From contig NZ_JAJJWI010000005.1 of the NCBI RefSeq assembly GCF_020907275.1, forward strand, positions 186,001-250,000: a stretch of DNA of 64,000 nt, read 5' to 3'. The notes under the pieces were generated by a model that saw only the letters and a program-made list of their open reading frames with translations, did not search any database and was not told the DNA's origin. Origin of the DNA: Pontibacter silvestris (GTDB lineage Bacteria > Bacteroidota > Bacteroidia > Cytophagales > Hymenobacteraceae). Positions 33,000 to 43,535 of this stretch are shown here, in pieces (positions within the stretch are counted from its first letter, which is position 1; each line of letters opens with the position of its first letter). A program made the translations under genes and the position numbers.

Positions 33000-33754
33000 A
33001 AGTAGTTATAATTGAAGATGAGCCGTTAACGGCAGAAGACCTGTCTGATACTTTACTGCAGGTAGATAAATCTATTCAGATTGAAGCAGTGCTTACGTCT
33101 GTAAAAAATGCCATCAGTTATTTTAAAGACAATGCGTTCCCTGACCTTATTTTTTCGGATATACAGTTAGGAGATGGATTAAGCTTTGAGATTTTTAAGG
33201 CTATCAATACAACCACACCGGTTGTATTCTGTACCGCTTACGATGAGTATGCCCTGGAAGCATTTAAGGCAAACGGTATCGATTATATATTAAAGCCTTT
33301 TACTACAGCTTCTATCAATGCTACTATTCATAAGATTAAGCAGTTGCAGCAAAGGCTTTCTCAAAAAGACACGTCGTACAAAGACCTTTATGAATTATTT
33401 GAAAACAAATTAGCCCGTAAGAAAGGCTCCATATTGGTTTATCAGAGGGATAAAATTATTCCTCTTCCAGTAAAAGAAATAGCTATTTGTTATGTTGATA
33501 ACCAGATTACCCGGGCTGTCTGTTTTGACCAAAGAAGTTACATCGTTAATCATACATTGGATGAGTTGGAGGATATACTGGGGACACCGTTTTTCCGTGC
33601 TAACAGGCAGCACCTGGTAAACCATGAAGCTGTTAGAGAAGCCTCACATTACTTTGGACGAAAATTAGTTGTAAATCTTACAGTTCCTTTTCAGGATGAC
33701 GTTATAGTAAGTAAAGCTAAAAGCTCAAGTTTTTTAAATTGGTTAGCTGGTTAG
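32996..33754 (+). CDS. LytTR response regulator (pair 1)
   Basis: A 252-residue two-domain regulator. The receiver has an acidic pocket in VVIIEDEPLTAEDL, phospho-acceptor D55 (LIFSDIQLGDG), Thr in VVFCTAYDEYA and Lys in DYILKPF. The LytTR DNA-binding domain (~140-252) starts KGSILVYQRDKIIPLPVKEI and contains FFRANRQHLVNHEAV. Translation starts with TTG at 32996, chosen because it gives the exact family N-terminus and overlaps the kinase stop (TTGA) for coupled translation. The target is unknown; the next gene downstream is the S8 protease. Confidence 0.9.
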   Translation: MKVVIIEDEPLTAEDLSDTLLQVDKSIQIEAVLTSVKNAISYFKDNAFPDLIFSDIQLGDGLSFEIFKAINTTTPVVFCTAYDEYALEAFKANGIDYILKPFTTASINATIHKIKQLQQRLSQKDTSYKDLYELFENKLARKKGSILVYQRDKIIPLPVKEIAICYVDNQITRAVCFDQRSYIVNHTLDELEDILGTPFFRANRQHLVNHEAVREASHYFGRKLVVNLTVPFQDDVIVSKAKSSSFLNWLAG

Positions 33755-34014
33755 CACCGTGAAAGGCAATAGCAGGATATGCTTTTAATTAGCCTTGAGT
33801 GCTAAGGCTGCTGCTGGGTAACCTGCCTCTATCGTAGTGTGACGATGCATGTTCTTTCTTTACCTCGTTCCATTGAGGTGATAATTTGAATAGCTCAAAA
33901 TAGAGATTGTCCGCTTCACCTGTTTTTCAATTGCCTGATTGATACTTCCTTCAGAACTTAGTTAAAGACAAAACTGGAATATATTAAAATTTATAAAGCC
34001 TGATAAGCAAGGTT

Positions 34015-37000
34015 ATGAAATTATATCGTTTGGGGCTGATTGTACTTGTACTGGGCCTGCAGTGTCTACAGGCTTATGCTCAGGACAACACACGTTTACG
34101 TTTAATGGATGACACGAGTCGTCTACCTGTAAAAATCAACACCCATTTACTTAAGAAAGATGCCAATAGCTATCAAAAAAGCTATAAAAAGGAGCATCGG
34201 AAGGCGAAACGGTTTGCACTTAAGAACGGCTATCCTATTAAAAAGTCAGACGCAAAAGGTAAGGTTACAGAGCTTCAAGGCTTTTATAAGACAGGTAAAC
34301 CAAAATACTATACTACCTACAGTAGCTCTGAAGGCAGCACTATAACTATCTCAGCCGCAGATGCGGCTTCCACTACCAGTACAGATCAGCTTTGGCAGGG
34401 AGGCTCTTTAGGTTTAGAGTTAGATGGGAGCAGTTCGGCAGTTTCCGGCAAGCTGGGCATTTGGGATGGTAGTTCTGTTCGTGCAACGCATCGGGAACTT
34501 ACAGGCAGAGTCACGCAGCAGGATCGGGTAACGGTAACTTCTCTAGAAGATCAGGACCACCCGACGCATGTGGCGGGTATTATGATAGGAGCAGGTGTAA
34601 ACGCCCGTGCTAAGGGCATGGCCTATAATTCCAATCTCAAAGCCTGGGACTGGAACAGTGATATATCGGAGGCAACTACAGCAGCTGCGGCTGGTATGTT
34701 ACTTTCTAATCATTCTTATGGCTTAGGATATGTTGGCTGGGTTTATAATTCAGATCGAACAGGCAGCATAAAATGGGAGTGGCATGGTGATACTGACATT
34801 GATGCTTATGAAGATTACCGTTTTGGTTATTATGATGATGAGGCCAGGCAGATAGACCGGCTGGCTTATAATGCACCGGGATACTTAATGGTGGTGGCAG
34901 CAGGAAACGACAGAACTGAGAGCGGACCTACAGATGGGTCATCCTATTATTTAGGGTTTACCAACAGAACAAGTACTGTAGCAAGGCGCAAGCAGGAAGA
35001 TTATGACTTGCTGACTGGTAACGGAGTAGCTAAAAATGTCTTAACGATTGGTGCCGTTTCCGCTATTGTAGGAGGGTATCAAACAACAACAGACGTTGAG
35101 AGTGCTTATTTCAGTAACTGGGGGCCTACAGACGATGGTCGTATTAAACCCGATCTGGTTGGTGACGGTGTAAATGTTTTTTCATCTGTTGCCACTTCCG
35201 ATGATGCTTATGCCTCTTACAGTGGTACTTCTATGGCAGCCCCTAACGTGACAGGCTCTTTGCTTTTATTGCAGGAGCACTACGCGAAGCTTAACGAGGG
35301 CAGCTTTATGCGGGCTTCTACCTTAAAGGGCCTGGCTATTCACACAGCCGATGAAGCAGGCAATGCACCAGGACCGGATTATAGCTTTGGATGGGGCTTA
35401 TTGAATACAGCCAGGGCTGCATCGGTTGTCACTAACAGCGACAAAACGAACCTTATGACAGAGCGAATCATAAACCAGGGCGAGAGCTATACGGCAACGG
35501 TTGTTGCCTCTGGAACAGGCCCAATAGTTGCTACCTTAAGCTGGACAGATCCGGAAGCTACACCACTTAACATTGATGATGAAGTAGTTAATAATCGAAC
35601 CCCAAGCTTAGTGAATGATTTAGATTTACAAATTTCAGATAGTGATAACACCTGGTTACCTTGGGTGCTGAACCCGGCACAGCCAAAATCAGCAGCCTCT
35701 ACCGGCGATAATACCATAGACAATGTTGAGCAGGTACTTATTAGGAATCCTGTGGCAGGAAAAACCTATGAGCTGACGGTAAAGCATAAAGGAACCTTAA
35801 CAAACAGTTCTCAGGTTTATTCGCTCATCTTAAGTGGAATAGGAGGTGGTACCTATTGTGTATCCAGTCCAAATTCAGATCAGGGAGCTCGTATCACGAA
35901 GGTTACGTTGGGTGAGATCAATAGTAGTATTACAGACAACGTTTGTACTACTTATTCTGATTTTACAGATCAACAGGCAACTCTGGTAGTAGGAAGTAGT
36001 ACTGCCTATCCTTTAAGCGTTAGCCTTGGTACATGCAGTAGCAATGCAGACAAATTAGTAAAAGTGTTTATTGACTGGAACAATGATTTCGATTTTGACG
36101 ATGCAGATGAATTAGTTGCTACCTCAGGAGTGATAGCTGGAAATGGAACTTTCACAGCCAATGTTGTGGTACCTGCAAATATCAATGTAAATACCTTTAC
36201 CAGGATGAGAATTGTATGCACTGAAACGGATGATGCAGATGATGTAAAAGCCTGTGGAGCATATGAAAATGGGGAAACTCAGGACTACAGTATCAAAGTA
36301 ATTGATCCGGTTACAGATGCTGGACCTGTGTCGCTTGTGTTACCTGACTCCAGTACCTGTGCGGGGCCTCAAACAGTAAAAGTAAAAATCAGAAACTACG
36401 GCAGTAGCAGTATCACTAACATTAAAGTTACAGCAGTGGTAATACAGGCCAGTCAGGAATTAGCTACTTTATCTGGTACTTACACTAATACTTTAGAAAC
36501 TAAGCAAGAGGCAGAGTTGAGTTTAGAAGGTACTTTTACAGCTACAGCGGGCGAAACGTATATTGTTTTATTAACCACAGAACTCGCAAACGACCAGGTT
36601 GCAGGCAATAATACCTACACTACCTCCGTGACAATTGCTCCGCAAACGGTTGCTCCGGAGGCGCAGGCCTATAGCTGTAATGCCAGTAACATTAACCTGT
36701 ACGCGAACGGAGCCGGAACAGCTTATTGGTATGATAGCGCTACAGGTGGTAATCTGGTAGCTGCAGGAAACAACACTTCTACCAGCACCATGCCTGCCAA
36801 TGAGACTTATTATGTAGCCTTTAATGAGTTTACAGGCAGCCTTGGGCCAACTGCAAAAACGGCTTTTGGAGGAGGAAGTTACGGTGGTGGCTATGTACCC
36901 ATGCCTCTCATTACAACTGATGTTCCGCTGGAACTGGATAGCGCCAGGTTGTATATTGGTTATCCGGGTAAGTTGACCTTTACCGTGGAAACTGCTAATG

Positions 37001-38073
37001 ACAGTATTATAGCCAGTGCCACTATTGATGTGCAAGCTACCCGTACGGAGCCGTCTGCTACAGATGCAGTGGATGATGTAAACGATACAGGAGCTATGTA
37101 TCCTTTAAACCTGAAAATACCGGAGGCAGGTAATTATCATATTCGAATGACTTACCAGGACGGAGCCACTATTTTCAGGAGCAATGTAAACGTCAGTGGC
37201 TTTCCTTTTACCATACCAAATATAATTTCACTGACAGGTGCTTTGTATGATGGTGATACCTTAACCTCAGCTTACTACTATTTGTATGATCTAAAAGTAA
37301 AGGCGCTTGATTGTCCCAGTGAAAGAGTAGCCGTAACGGCGCAACCAGTAGATGAAGTACAGGCAACTATAAGTGCTGGCAGTGCCACAACTTTTTGCGA
37401 GGGAGATGCTGTAGAGTTATCTGTAGCTGAATTACCTGGTGTTACTTATCAGTGGCAAAAAGACGGGGTACCTGTCAATGGTGCAGATCAACCTGTCTTC
37501 ACCGCAACGCAGTCCGGGAACTATACTGTTCTGGTATCGAATGGCATATGCGAATTTAGGGCTTCAAACGCTGTTGAAGTAACTGCTTCTGTGTTAACAA
37601 AGCCAACTATAACAGTACAGGATACAACCTTGTTAACGTCCAGCAGCAGCACAGGTAATCAATGGCTGCTCAATGGTGCAACCATTGCCGATGCAACTGC
37701 GTCCACGCTGATAGCTACCAGAGCAGGTTACTATGCCGTATCAGTTACACAGAATGGATGTTCTGTTACTTCAGACTCAGTTTATATTTTTGTAGAGGAG
37801 CCTGAAGTTATTCGTTCTTTAACATTATACCCTAACCCAGCTCCTGCTAATTATGTGATAGTTGATTATACTTCACCAAGCTCTTTGGATAAAATAAGTG
37901 GAGCTATATATGACATAATAGGACATAAAGTACGATCTTTAAATATGGAGCTGAACAGCAGAGGGCAGTATAGCAGTGAAGTAAAATTGTCTGGTTTAGC
38001 GCCTGGAGTTTATATCGTTCGGTTAGAGGATGAACACCATGTTTTCACTGAAAAATTTGTTAAACTTAATTAA
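34015..38073 (+). CDS. secreted subtilisin-like (S8) serine peptidase with GEVED, Ig-like domains and T9SS tail
   Basis: A 1352-residue exported protease. Order: signal peptide (1-23); S8 catalytic domain with D151 (KLGIWDGSSV), H185 (HPTHVAGIM), oxyanion Asn in MVVAAGNDR and S406 (SGTSMAAPN); a P/proprotein-like beta domain (~480-610); a GEVED domain (VFIDWNNDFDFDDADELV, ~680-765); CARDB-like and Ig-like segments (AYWYDSATGGNLVAAG ~905); immunoglobulin/PKD-type repeats (~1115-1260, YQWQKDGVPVNG); and a T9SS sorting tail with LYPNPAPANY and GVYIVRLEDE. It should act on the cell surface or in the medium. It follows kinase/regulator pair 1, separated by 260 bases, and may be regulated by it (inference). 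Confidence 0.9.
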   Translation: MKLYRLGLIVLVLGLQCLQAYAQDNTRLRLMDDTSRLPVKINTHLLKKDANSYQKSYKKEHRKAKRFALKNGYPIKKSDAKGKVTELQGFYKTGKPKYYTTYSSSEGSTITISAADAASTTSTDQLWQGGSLGLELDGSSSAVSGKLGIWDGSSVRATHRELTGRVTQQDRVTVTSLEDQDHPTHVAGIMIGAGVNARAKGMAYNSNLKAWDWNSDISEATTAAAAGMLLSNHSYGLGYVGWVYNSDRTGSIKWEWHGDTDIDAYEDYRFGYYDDEARQIDRLAYNAPGYLMVVAAGNDRTESGPTDGSSYYLGFTNRTSTVARRKQEDYDLLTGNGVAKNVLTIGAVSAIVGGYQTTTDVESAYFSNWGPTDDGRIKPDLVGDGVNVFSSVATSDDAYASYSGTSMAAPNVTGSLLLLQEHYAKLNEGSFMRASTLKGLAIHTADEAGNAPGPDYSFGWGLLNTARAASVVTNSDKTNLMTERIINQGESYTATVVASGTGPIVATLSWTDPEATPLNIDDEVVNNRTPSLVNDLDLQISDSDNTWLPWVLNPAQPKSAASTGDNTIDNVEQVLIRNPVAGKTYELTVKHKGTLTNSSQVYSLILSGIGGGTYCVSSPNSDQGARITKVTLGEINSSITDNVCTTYSDFTDQQATLVVGSSTAYPLSVSLGTCSSNADKLVKVFIDWNNDFDFDDADELVATSGVIAGNGTFTANVVVPANINVNTFTRMRIVCTETDDADDVKACGAYENGETQDYSIKVIDPVTDAGPVSLVLPDSSTCAGPQTVKVKIRNYGSSSITNIKVTAVVIQASQELATLSGTYTNTLETKQEAELSLEGTFTATAGETYIVLLTTELANDQVAGNNTYTTSVTIAPQTVAPEAQAYSCNASNINLYANGAGTAYWYDSATGGNLVAAGNNTSTSTMPANETYYVAFNEFTGSLGPTAKTAFGGGSYGGGYVPMPLITTDVPLELDSARLYIGYPGKLTFTVETANDSIIASATIDVQATRTEPSATDAVDDVNDTGAMYPLNLKIPEAGNYHIRMTYQDGATIFRSNVNVSGFPFTIPNIISLTGALYDGDTLTSAYYYLYDLKVKALDCPSERVAVTAQPVDEVQATISAGSATTFCEGDAVELSVAELPGVTYQWQKDGVPVNGADQPVFTATQSGNYTVLVSNGICEFRASNAVEVTASVLTKPTITVQDTTLLTSSSSTGNQWLLNGATIADATASTLIATRAGYYAVSVTQNGCSVTSDSVYIFVEEPEVIRSLTLYPNPAPANYVIVDYTSPSSLDKISGAIYDIIGHKVRSLNMELNSRGQYSSEVKLSGLAPGVYIVRLEDEHHVFTEKFVKLN

Positions 38074-38154
38074 GCTGACCTGATTATGTACAAGGTTTAT
38101 TGTAAACATTATTTCAGGTTAGCTTTTAAGAATATCATAACTAAAAATAAAAAA

Positions 38155-38877
38155 ATGCGAAGTACAAGATTAGTATTACTTACTTTCTCTATTCTGTTAT
38201 TAAGCCAGTTGCAGGCATACAGCCAGATTTCCAGTATCATCAGTAAAGTATCTAATCCCAGCTCTTCGGAAATAGGGCTAGGAATAAAAGAGGCACTGGA
38301 AAAAGGCGTTTCAGCTGGTACAGACCGACTTTCTGTTGCAAATGGCTTTTTAGGTAACCCTTCTGTTAAGATTCTTTTTCCTTCGGAAGCACAAAAAATG
38401 GAGAAGACTTTAAGAGGTCTGGGCTTAAATCAGTTATGTGATAATGTTATTTTATCGTTAAACAGGGCTGCTGAGGATGCAGCCCAGGAAGCCAAACCTA
38501 TTTTTGTGTCGGCTATCGAGCAAATGTCTTTGTCTGAAGCTTCAAACATTCTGCTTGGAAAAGAAACAGATGCTGCTACCAACTACTTTAAAAGTGCAAC
38601 AAGTGATCAGCTTCGCGAAAAGTTTAAGCCAATCATTCAGACCAGTCTGGACAAGGCAAATGCAACAACGTATTGGGGTGAGGCAACTAATGCCTACAAT
38701 AAAGTGCCATTGGTAAAAAAGGTAGATCCTGACTTAACTAACTATGTAACTCAAAAGGCTATTGATGGACTATTTGTGGAGATTGCTAAAGAAGAGTTAA
38801 AAATTAGGCAGGATGCCAGTGCCAGAACTTCTCCACTTTTGCAGAAGGTGTTTGGTTATGCTGATAAGAATAACTAA
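38155..38877 (+). CDS. DUF4197 domain-containing exported protein
   Basis: A 240-residue protein. The start at 38155 is chosen because it is directly followed by a signal peptide (LVLLTFSILLLSQLQAYSQ); the longer frame from 38086 adds unrelated basic sequence. The mature protein is helical and matches DUF4197: EIGLGIKEALEKGVSAGTDRL, ILFPSEAQKMEKTLRGLGL, LSEASNILLGKETDAATNYF and ATTYWGEATNAYNKVPLV, ending KVDPDLTNYVTQKAIDGLF. The family is common in Gram-negative bacteria but uncharacterised. It is 81 bases after the S8 protease and ends in a strong hairpin, so the two may share a transcript. Confidence 0.88.
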   Translation: MRSTRLVLLTFSILLLSQLQAYSQISSIISKVSNPSSSEIGLGIKEALEKGVSAGTDRLSVANGFLGNPSVKILFPSEAQKMEKTLRGLGLNQLCDNVILSLNRAAEDAAQEAKPIFVSAIEQMSLSEASNILLGKETDAATNYFKSATSDQLREKFKPIIQTSLDKANATTYWGEATNAYNKVPLVKKVDPDLTNYVTQKAIDGLFVEIAKEELKIRQDASARTSPLLQKVFGYADKNN

Positions 38878-38926
38878 AACAATGCTGCGGCTGCTATAGC
38901 TTTACTGGCTTAAGATTGATTTTGTA

Positions 38927-38974
38927 CGAGCGCCTGTATTTTGATACATACTGATATCAAAATACAGGCGCTCG
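38927..38974. terminator. terminator hairpin after DUF4197 gene
   Basis: A 20-bp perfect stem (38927-38946, 38955-38974; CGAGCGCCTGTATTTTGATA and complement), loop of 8, followed by CTTTTC. It lies 50 bases after the stop. Confidence 0.85.
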
Positions 38975-39277
38975 CTTTTCAGGTACAACAATATTTTTGT
39001 TTAAAGGAGCTGGTCTTGTGATTGAAATAAAAACTAGTTTTTAAACAGAGCCATTTCCATTCAACATTTGAGAATAAAGCAACCTTTTGTATAACAGTAG
39101 CTGAAAATTGTGCTGTACGCATTATAGCTAAGGCTTTACTTAGTGGCTTTTAGGCCGTTTTACCTTTCTCTTTGTCCGTCTCACTTACTTTTCTTTAGCT
39201 ACCTTTTCCTGAAAGGATAACCTTTGTAGAACAAGTCTTTGCAAGGAGTTTTCTCATTGCGTAAATCATAATTAGGA
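38975..39277. other. upstream region of the outer-membrane barrel gene
   Basis: A 303-base spacer with no ORF. A loose -7-like TAACCTTTG is at about 39219-39227, one base longer than the consensus. Confidence 0.5.
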
Positions 39278-42103
39278 ATGAATAAATTAAAAGTAGTGCC
39301 TAAATGGCTATTTTTATTAATTGCTTTAGTGAGCTTCGGTAAAGCTTATGCACAAGGCGTTGCGGTTTATGGTACAGTACAAAGTGCTCAGGATAAAACA
39401 GTATTACCTGGTGCGAGTGTGGTGCTTACCAATAATGCAAACGCACTTCAAAAAGGTGTTGCTACCGATATGGAGGGAATATTCAGATTTGAAAATGTTG
39501 CTCCGGGGCAGTACAAAGTAGAGGTAAACTTTCTTGGGTTTAAAACACTTTCGCAGGAAGTAAAGGTGCAGGATGGCGCTTTAAATTTGGGCACTTTAAC
39601 TTTGGAGGAGAGTAGCACAACCATAAAGGAAGTACAGGTAATAGGACGTGTACCATTGGGAGAGCAGAAAGGGGACACGACTCAGTACAACGCCGGGGCT
39701 TTTAAAACAGCTCCTGATGCCAGTGCAGAGGACCTGGTGCAGAAGATGCCTGGTATTACGATTCAGGACGGTGCCATACAAGCACAGGGGCAGGATGTGA
39801 AGCAGGTTTTGGTGGACGGTAAACGTTTCTTTGGAGACGATGCCAGTACAGCTCTCCGGAACCTGCCTGCTGATGTGATTGAAAATATCCAGATATTCGA
39901 CAAGAAAAGCGATCAGGCAGAACTGACAGGTGTGGATGACGGTAATCGCGATAAAACAATTAACATAGTTACAAAAGCAGACCGCAGAGTAGGACAGTTT
40001 GGTAAAATGTCTGCTGGCTATGGAACCGATGACAGGTACATGATTGGTGCCAGCGTAAACTTTTTTAACGGCGACAGCCGCTTTACTGTAACCGGCCTTA
40101 CCAATAATATCAACATGCTGGACTTTTCGGTAGGAGAAACACCCGGAGGAGGCATGAGAGGACGACGTCCGCCTTCTGGTGGTGGTACTACAACCGGTCT
40201 TATTTCTACCAACACGTTAGGTCTGAACTATAGCGATACTTGGGGTAAGAAAATTGAAGTAAGCGGTAATTACAACTTTACTCAACGTCAGATAGAAAAT
40301 AACCAGTTGAGGCGGCAAAACTATATATTGCCCACTGACTCAGGGCAGGTGTATACCGAAAATCAGTATAGTAACACTACTACGACGGATCATAAATTTA
40401 ACTTCCGTTTCGACTACAACATCAACGATAATAACCGGCTCCTGATCACCCCTAGCTTTACACTGAGTGATAATGATGCTGTTACAGCTGTAACGGGTAA
40501 CACTATCAATAACAATGGAGCCATCAACGAGACTGAAAACAATACCTCATCAGATAAATCAAGTTATACGTTTAATAACAACATTTATTTTAGTCACAAA
40601 TTTGGTAAAGCAGGACGTACAATATCAACCAGCTTAACGACAGGCCTTAGCGGTACAGATGGCGAAAGCTCATTGTTATCGAACACCATTTACTACAGAG
40701 GGAACAGGGATGCCGATAATCGTAACCAATACACGCTGCTGGATAGAAGCGGGTATACCTGGTCAGGTGATGTGTCTTATACAGAGCCGGTTGGGCAGCA
40801 CGGTCAGTTGCAGTTGCAGTACAATATAGGTAATCAGTTAAACGACTCCGATAAAAAAACTTATAACTATTCTGAGCAATCACAAAGCTACAGCCTGTTA
40901 GACACTACCCTCAGCAATGTATTCAACAGCGAGTACTTAACACAACGTACTGGGCTTGGTTATCAGTATAGCTTTGAAAAGCTGAGACTAAGGGCCGATG
41001 CAAAGTATCAGTCAGCTGAATTGCAGAGTGACCAGACTTTCCCATCTGATATGGACTTGAAACGTACCTTTACAAACGTTCTCCCTTCGGTACAGGCTAA
41101 TTACAACTTTTCTAAAACGAGGAGCTTTGACTTTAATTATACAACCAGCACTAATGCACCTTCTGTTGATCAGTTGCAGGGAGTAATAGATAATACAAAC
41201 CCGCTACAGTTAAGTTCAGGTAATGCCAGTTTAAAGCAGAGTTATCAGCATTCCTTTAGAACCGGTTACAGGAACTTCGATATGGAAACAAATCGTGTGT
41301 TCTTTATTGGCTTCTTTGGTAACATTACACAGGACTACATTGCTAACAGCATTACCAGGGCAACAAACGGAGACGTAACACTGAGCAGTGGAGTTGTACT
41401 GGAAGAAGGGCAGCAGTTAACACAGTCTGTTAACCTGGATGGCTACTGGAACGTTCGTTCATTCTTTCATTACGGAAAGCCCGTAAACTTTATAAGCTCA
41501 AATATCGGGGTACATGGTAACATTGGGTATACCCGTACACCAGGGTTAAATAATGGGGAGCTAAACTATACCTCTTCGCCTAATTTTGGTTTGGGAATTA
41601 CGCTCAGCAGTAATATTAGTGAGAAAATAGATTTTACCGTATCTACCAACTCCACTTATAACATTGTAAAATACTCATTGCAGCCTGAGCAAAACAGCAA
41701 CTACTTTCTTCAGAACACTAGCCTGAAGTACAACTGGATATTCTGGAAAGGTTTAGTATACCGAACAGAACTGAACCATCAGTTGAATTCAGGTTTATCC
41801 GCCGGGTATGATAACAGCTACCTGCTATGGAATATGAGTGTTAGTAAAAAGCTGTTTAAAAACGAGCAGGGTGAGATAAGCTTAAGTGTGAATGACCTTT
41901 TGAAGCAAAACGTAAGTGTACAGCGCAACCTTTCAGCCCAATATGTGGAAGATGTGCAGGCCAGTGCCTTGCAGCGTTATTTTATGCTGACCTTTACCTA
42001 CAACCTCCGTAACTTTAGCAGTGGCAGTGCGCCTGCTACACCTGGCAAAAATTTCCCAGGCCCTCCTCCAGGTGGAGGAACTCCGCCCCCTCCGAACGGC
42101 TAA
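39278..42103 (+). CDS. TonB-receptor-like outer membrane beta-barrel protein (OMP_b-brl_3)
   Basis: A 941-residue outer-membrane protein. Order: signal peptide (1-25); carboxypeptidase-regulatory-like domain (~27-108, VYGTVQSAQDKTVLPGASVV to GFKTLSQEVKVQDGALNLG); plug-like domain (~125-235, with APDASAEDLVQKMPGI and IQDGAIQAQGQDVKQVLVDG); then an aromatic-rich barrel of the OMP_b-brl_3 class. An extracellular-type loop near 290-310 is Gly/Arg/Pro-rich (GGGMRGRRPPSGGG), and the C-terminus is a Pro/Gly tail (PGPPPGGGTPPPPNG) instead of a terminal aromatic residue. The ligand is unknown; no SusD partner is next to it. The kinase/LytTR pair 2 follows, a common arrangement for signal-linked receptors. 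The stop codon lies within the terminator at 42102-42156. Confidence 0.88.
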   Translation: MNKLKVVPKWLFLLIALVSFGKAYAQGVAVYGTVQSAQDKTVLPGASVVLTNNANALQKGVATDMEGIFRFENVAPGQYKVEVNFLGFKTLSQEVKVQDGALNLGTLTLEESSTTIKEVQVIGRVPLGEQKGDTTQYNAGAFKTAPDASAEDLVQKMPGITIQDGAIQAQGQDVKQVLVDGKRFFGDDASTALRNLPADVIENIQIFDKKSDQAELTGVDDGNRDKTINIVTKADRRVGQFGKMSAGYGTDDRYMIGASVNFFNGDSRFTVTGLTNNINMLDFSVGETPGGGMRGRRPPSGGGTTTGLISTNTLGLNYSDTWGKKIEVSGNYNFTQRQIENNQLRRQNYILPTDSGQVYTENQYSNTTTTDHKFNFRFDYNINDNNRLLITPSFTLSDNDAVTAVTGNTINNNGAINETENNTSSDKSSYTFNNNIYFSHKFGKAGRTISTSLTTGLSGTDGESSLLSNTIYYRGNRDADNRNQYTLLDRSGYTWSGDVSYTEPVGQHGQLQLQYNIGNQLNDSDKKTYNYSEQSQSYSLLDTTLSNVFNSEYLTQRTGLGYQYSFEKLRLRADAKYQSAELQSDQTFPSDMDLKRTFTNVLPSVQANYNFSKTRSFDFNYTTSTNAPSVDQLQGVIDNTNPLQLSSGNASLKQSYQHSFRTGYRNFDMETNRVFFIGFFGNITQDYIANSITRATNGDVTLSSGVVLEEGQQLTQSVNLDGYWNVRSFFHYGKPVNFISSNIGVHGNIGYTRTPGLNNGELNYTSSPNFGLGITLSSNISEKIDFTVSTNSTYNIVKYSLQPEQNSNYFLQNTSLKYNWIFWKGLVYRTELNHQLNSGLSAGYDNSYLLWNMSVSKKLFKNEQGEISLSVNDLLKQNVSVQRNLSAQYVEDVQASALQRYFMLTFTYNLRNFSSGSAPATPGKNFPGPPPGGGTPPPPNG

Positions 42104-42156
42104 CAGAACAATAGAGAAGAATGGCTATAACAACCATTCTTCTCTATTGTTCTGTT
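42102..42156. terminator. terminator hairpin overlapping the barrel gene stop
   Basis: A 23-bp perfect stem (42102-42124, 42134-42156), loop of 9. The left arm begins inside the TAA stop codon (42101-42103). The right arm is T-rich (TTCTTCTCTATTGTTCTG). Confidence 0.85.
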
Positions 42157-42304
42157 AAAAACTGTAGTTGGAATAACTCTTATTTATAGACCATGAAATA
42201 CTTCATGAAGAGTTAGCTAAAACCTTTATGATCTTAATTTTTTTCTCTTATCACGCTTATCTATACAAAAGAGTTAAAGATCGGTACCTCTATTCTTTTC
42301 CTTT

Positions 42305-43459
42305 ATGAAAAGTGATATTTGGGGGATGTTTCGTTCCAAAGCATTCTCTGTTGTTACACATATTATAGGCTGGACATTGTTCATGTGCCTGCCGGTGTTT
42401 TTTCTTAGCCATGAGGCAGGTAAAGAGCAACTTGTTTTAGTATTAAGTTCACCTGCATACTGGAAGTTTTACGGTTGTTATATCTTTCTCTTTTACTTTC
42501 ATACCTATTTGCTGGTACCATACTTTTTCTTTCAGAAGAAGTATGTGTCTTATGCCGCTGTGATACTGGTGCTTTTTATAGCTGTTTTTTTTCTGAGGCC
42601 TTTCGACAACCTGATTGCCCGAAGTATACATAGGCCTGCTGCCGGTAATCCTGGTCCACCACGCGAGATGGATGTGCACCGACCTCATAATACAGATAAA
42701 ATGGCATACCCTGTGCCCCCTCCAAGAAGAGGGCCGCAGGGTATGCCTCCGCCAGACTTCAATGTTCAAATTGATATTGTCAGTATTTTATTATTTGTCA
42801 TGGTAATGGCACTGAGCCTTGCCTTAGAAAGCACCCGGCATTTGCGGATGACTGAGAAAAGGGCTATTAGGGCAGAGGCAGACAAAGCAAACGCTGAGTT
42901 ATCTACCTTAAAGGCTCAGGTTAACCCACATTTCCTGTTTAACACTTTGAATAACATTTATTCTCTGGCCGTGACTCACGATGATAATACAGCAGCTTCT
43001 ATTATGAAACTCTCTAACATTATGCGTTATGTGACAGATGAGGTAAGTGAAGAGTATGGTTCTCTGGCAGGTGAGGTTGCCTGTTTAAGCGATTTTATAG
43101 ACCTGCAGCGCCTGCGATTAGGAGAAAAAGTACAGGTAAATTTTACGGTGAGTGGCCAACTGAAAAACAAACAAATAGCGCCACTGCTTTTAATGACTTT
43201 TGTAGAAAATGTTTTTAAACATGGTATCAGCAGCCATTATGATTCTCCTATCACTATAAAAATAATATCAAAAGCCGACTCAATTAGCTTCTATTGCCAG
43301 AACAGAATCTTTGTAAATAACAGAAGCAACGAGCGGACAGGCATTGGTATTGCTAACACAAAAGAACGATTGAGGCATCTTTATCCTGGTAAACATCAAC
43401 TGGAAATAAATACTGAAAATGGGTTCTTCACTGTTCAGCTTCAGTTAGAGGTAGGATAG
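42305..43459 (+). CDS. LytS/YehU-type membrane sensor histidine kinase (pair 2)
   Basis: A 384-residue kinase with four hydrophobic segments (~14-35, 47-68, 77-97 and 157-175). The long outer loop between TM3 and TM4 (~98-155) is rich in Pro, Arg, His and Met (AGNPGPPREMDVHRPH, VPPPRRGPQGMPPPD). A helical linker precedes the His_kinase domain with QVNPHFLFNTLNNIYSL (H209) and the ATPase motifs FVENVFKHG and RTGIGIANTKERL. It probably senses an envelope signal and acts on the LytTR protein 77 bases downstream. The gene starts about 150 bases after the terminator of the outer-membrane barrel gene, so it has its own promoter. Confidence 0.9.
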   Translation: MKSDIWGMFRSKAFSVVTHIIGWTLFMCLPVFFLSHEAGKEQLVLVLSSPAYWKFYGCYIFLFYFHTYLLVPYFFFQKKYVSYAAVILVLFIAVFFLRPFDNLIARSIHRPAAGNPGPPREMDVHRPHNTDKMAYPVPPPRRGPQGMPPPDFNVQIDIVSILLFVMVMALSLALESTRHLRMTEKRAIRAEADKANAELSTLKAQVNPHFLFNTLNNIYSLAVTHDDNTAASIMKLSNIMRYVTDEVSEEYGSLAGEVACLSDFIDLQRLRLGEKVQVNFTVSGQLKNKQIAPLLLMTFVENVFKHGISSHYDSPITIKIISKADSISFYCQNRIFVNNRSNERTGIGIANTKERLRHLYPGKHQLEINTENGFFTVQLQLEVG

Positions 43460-43535
43460 TATGGAGCTAAATAGATTTAATGATATCAATAAACTTACTT
43501 TCAACTTTTTATAAATTAAATCAACAAAAGTAACT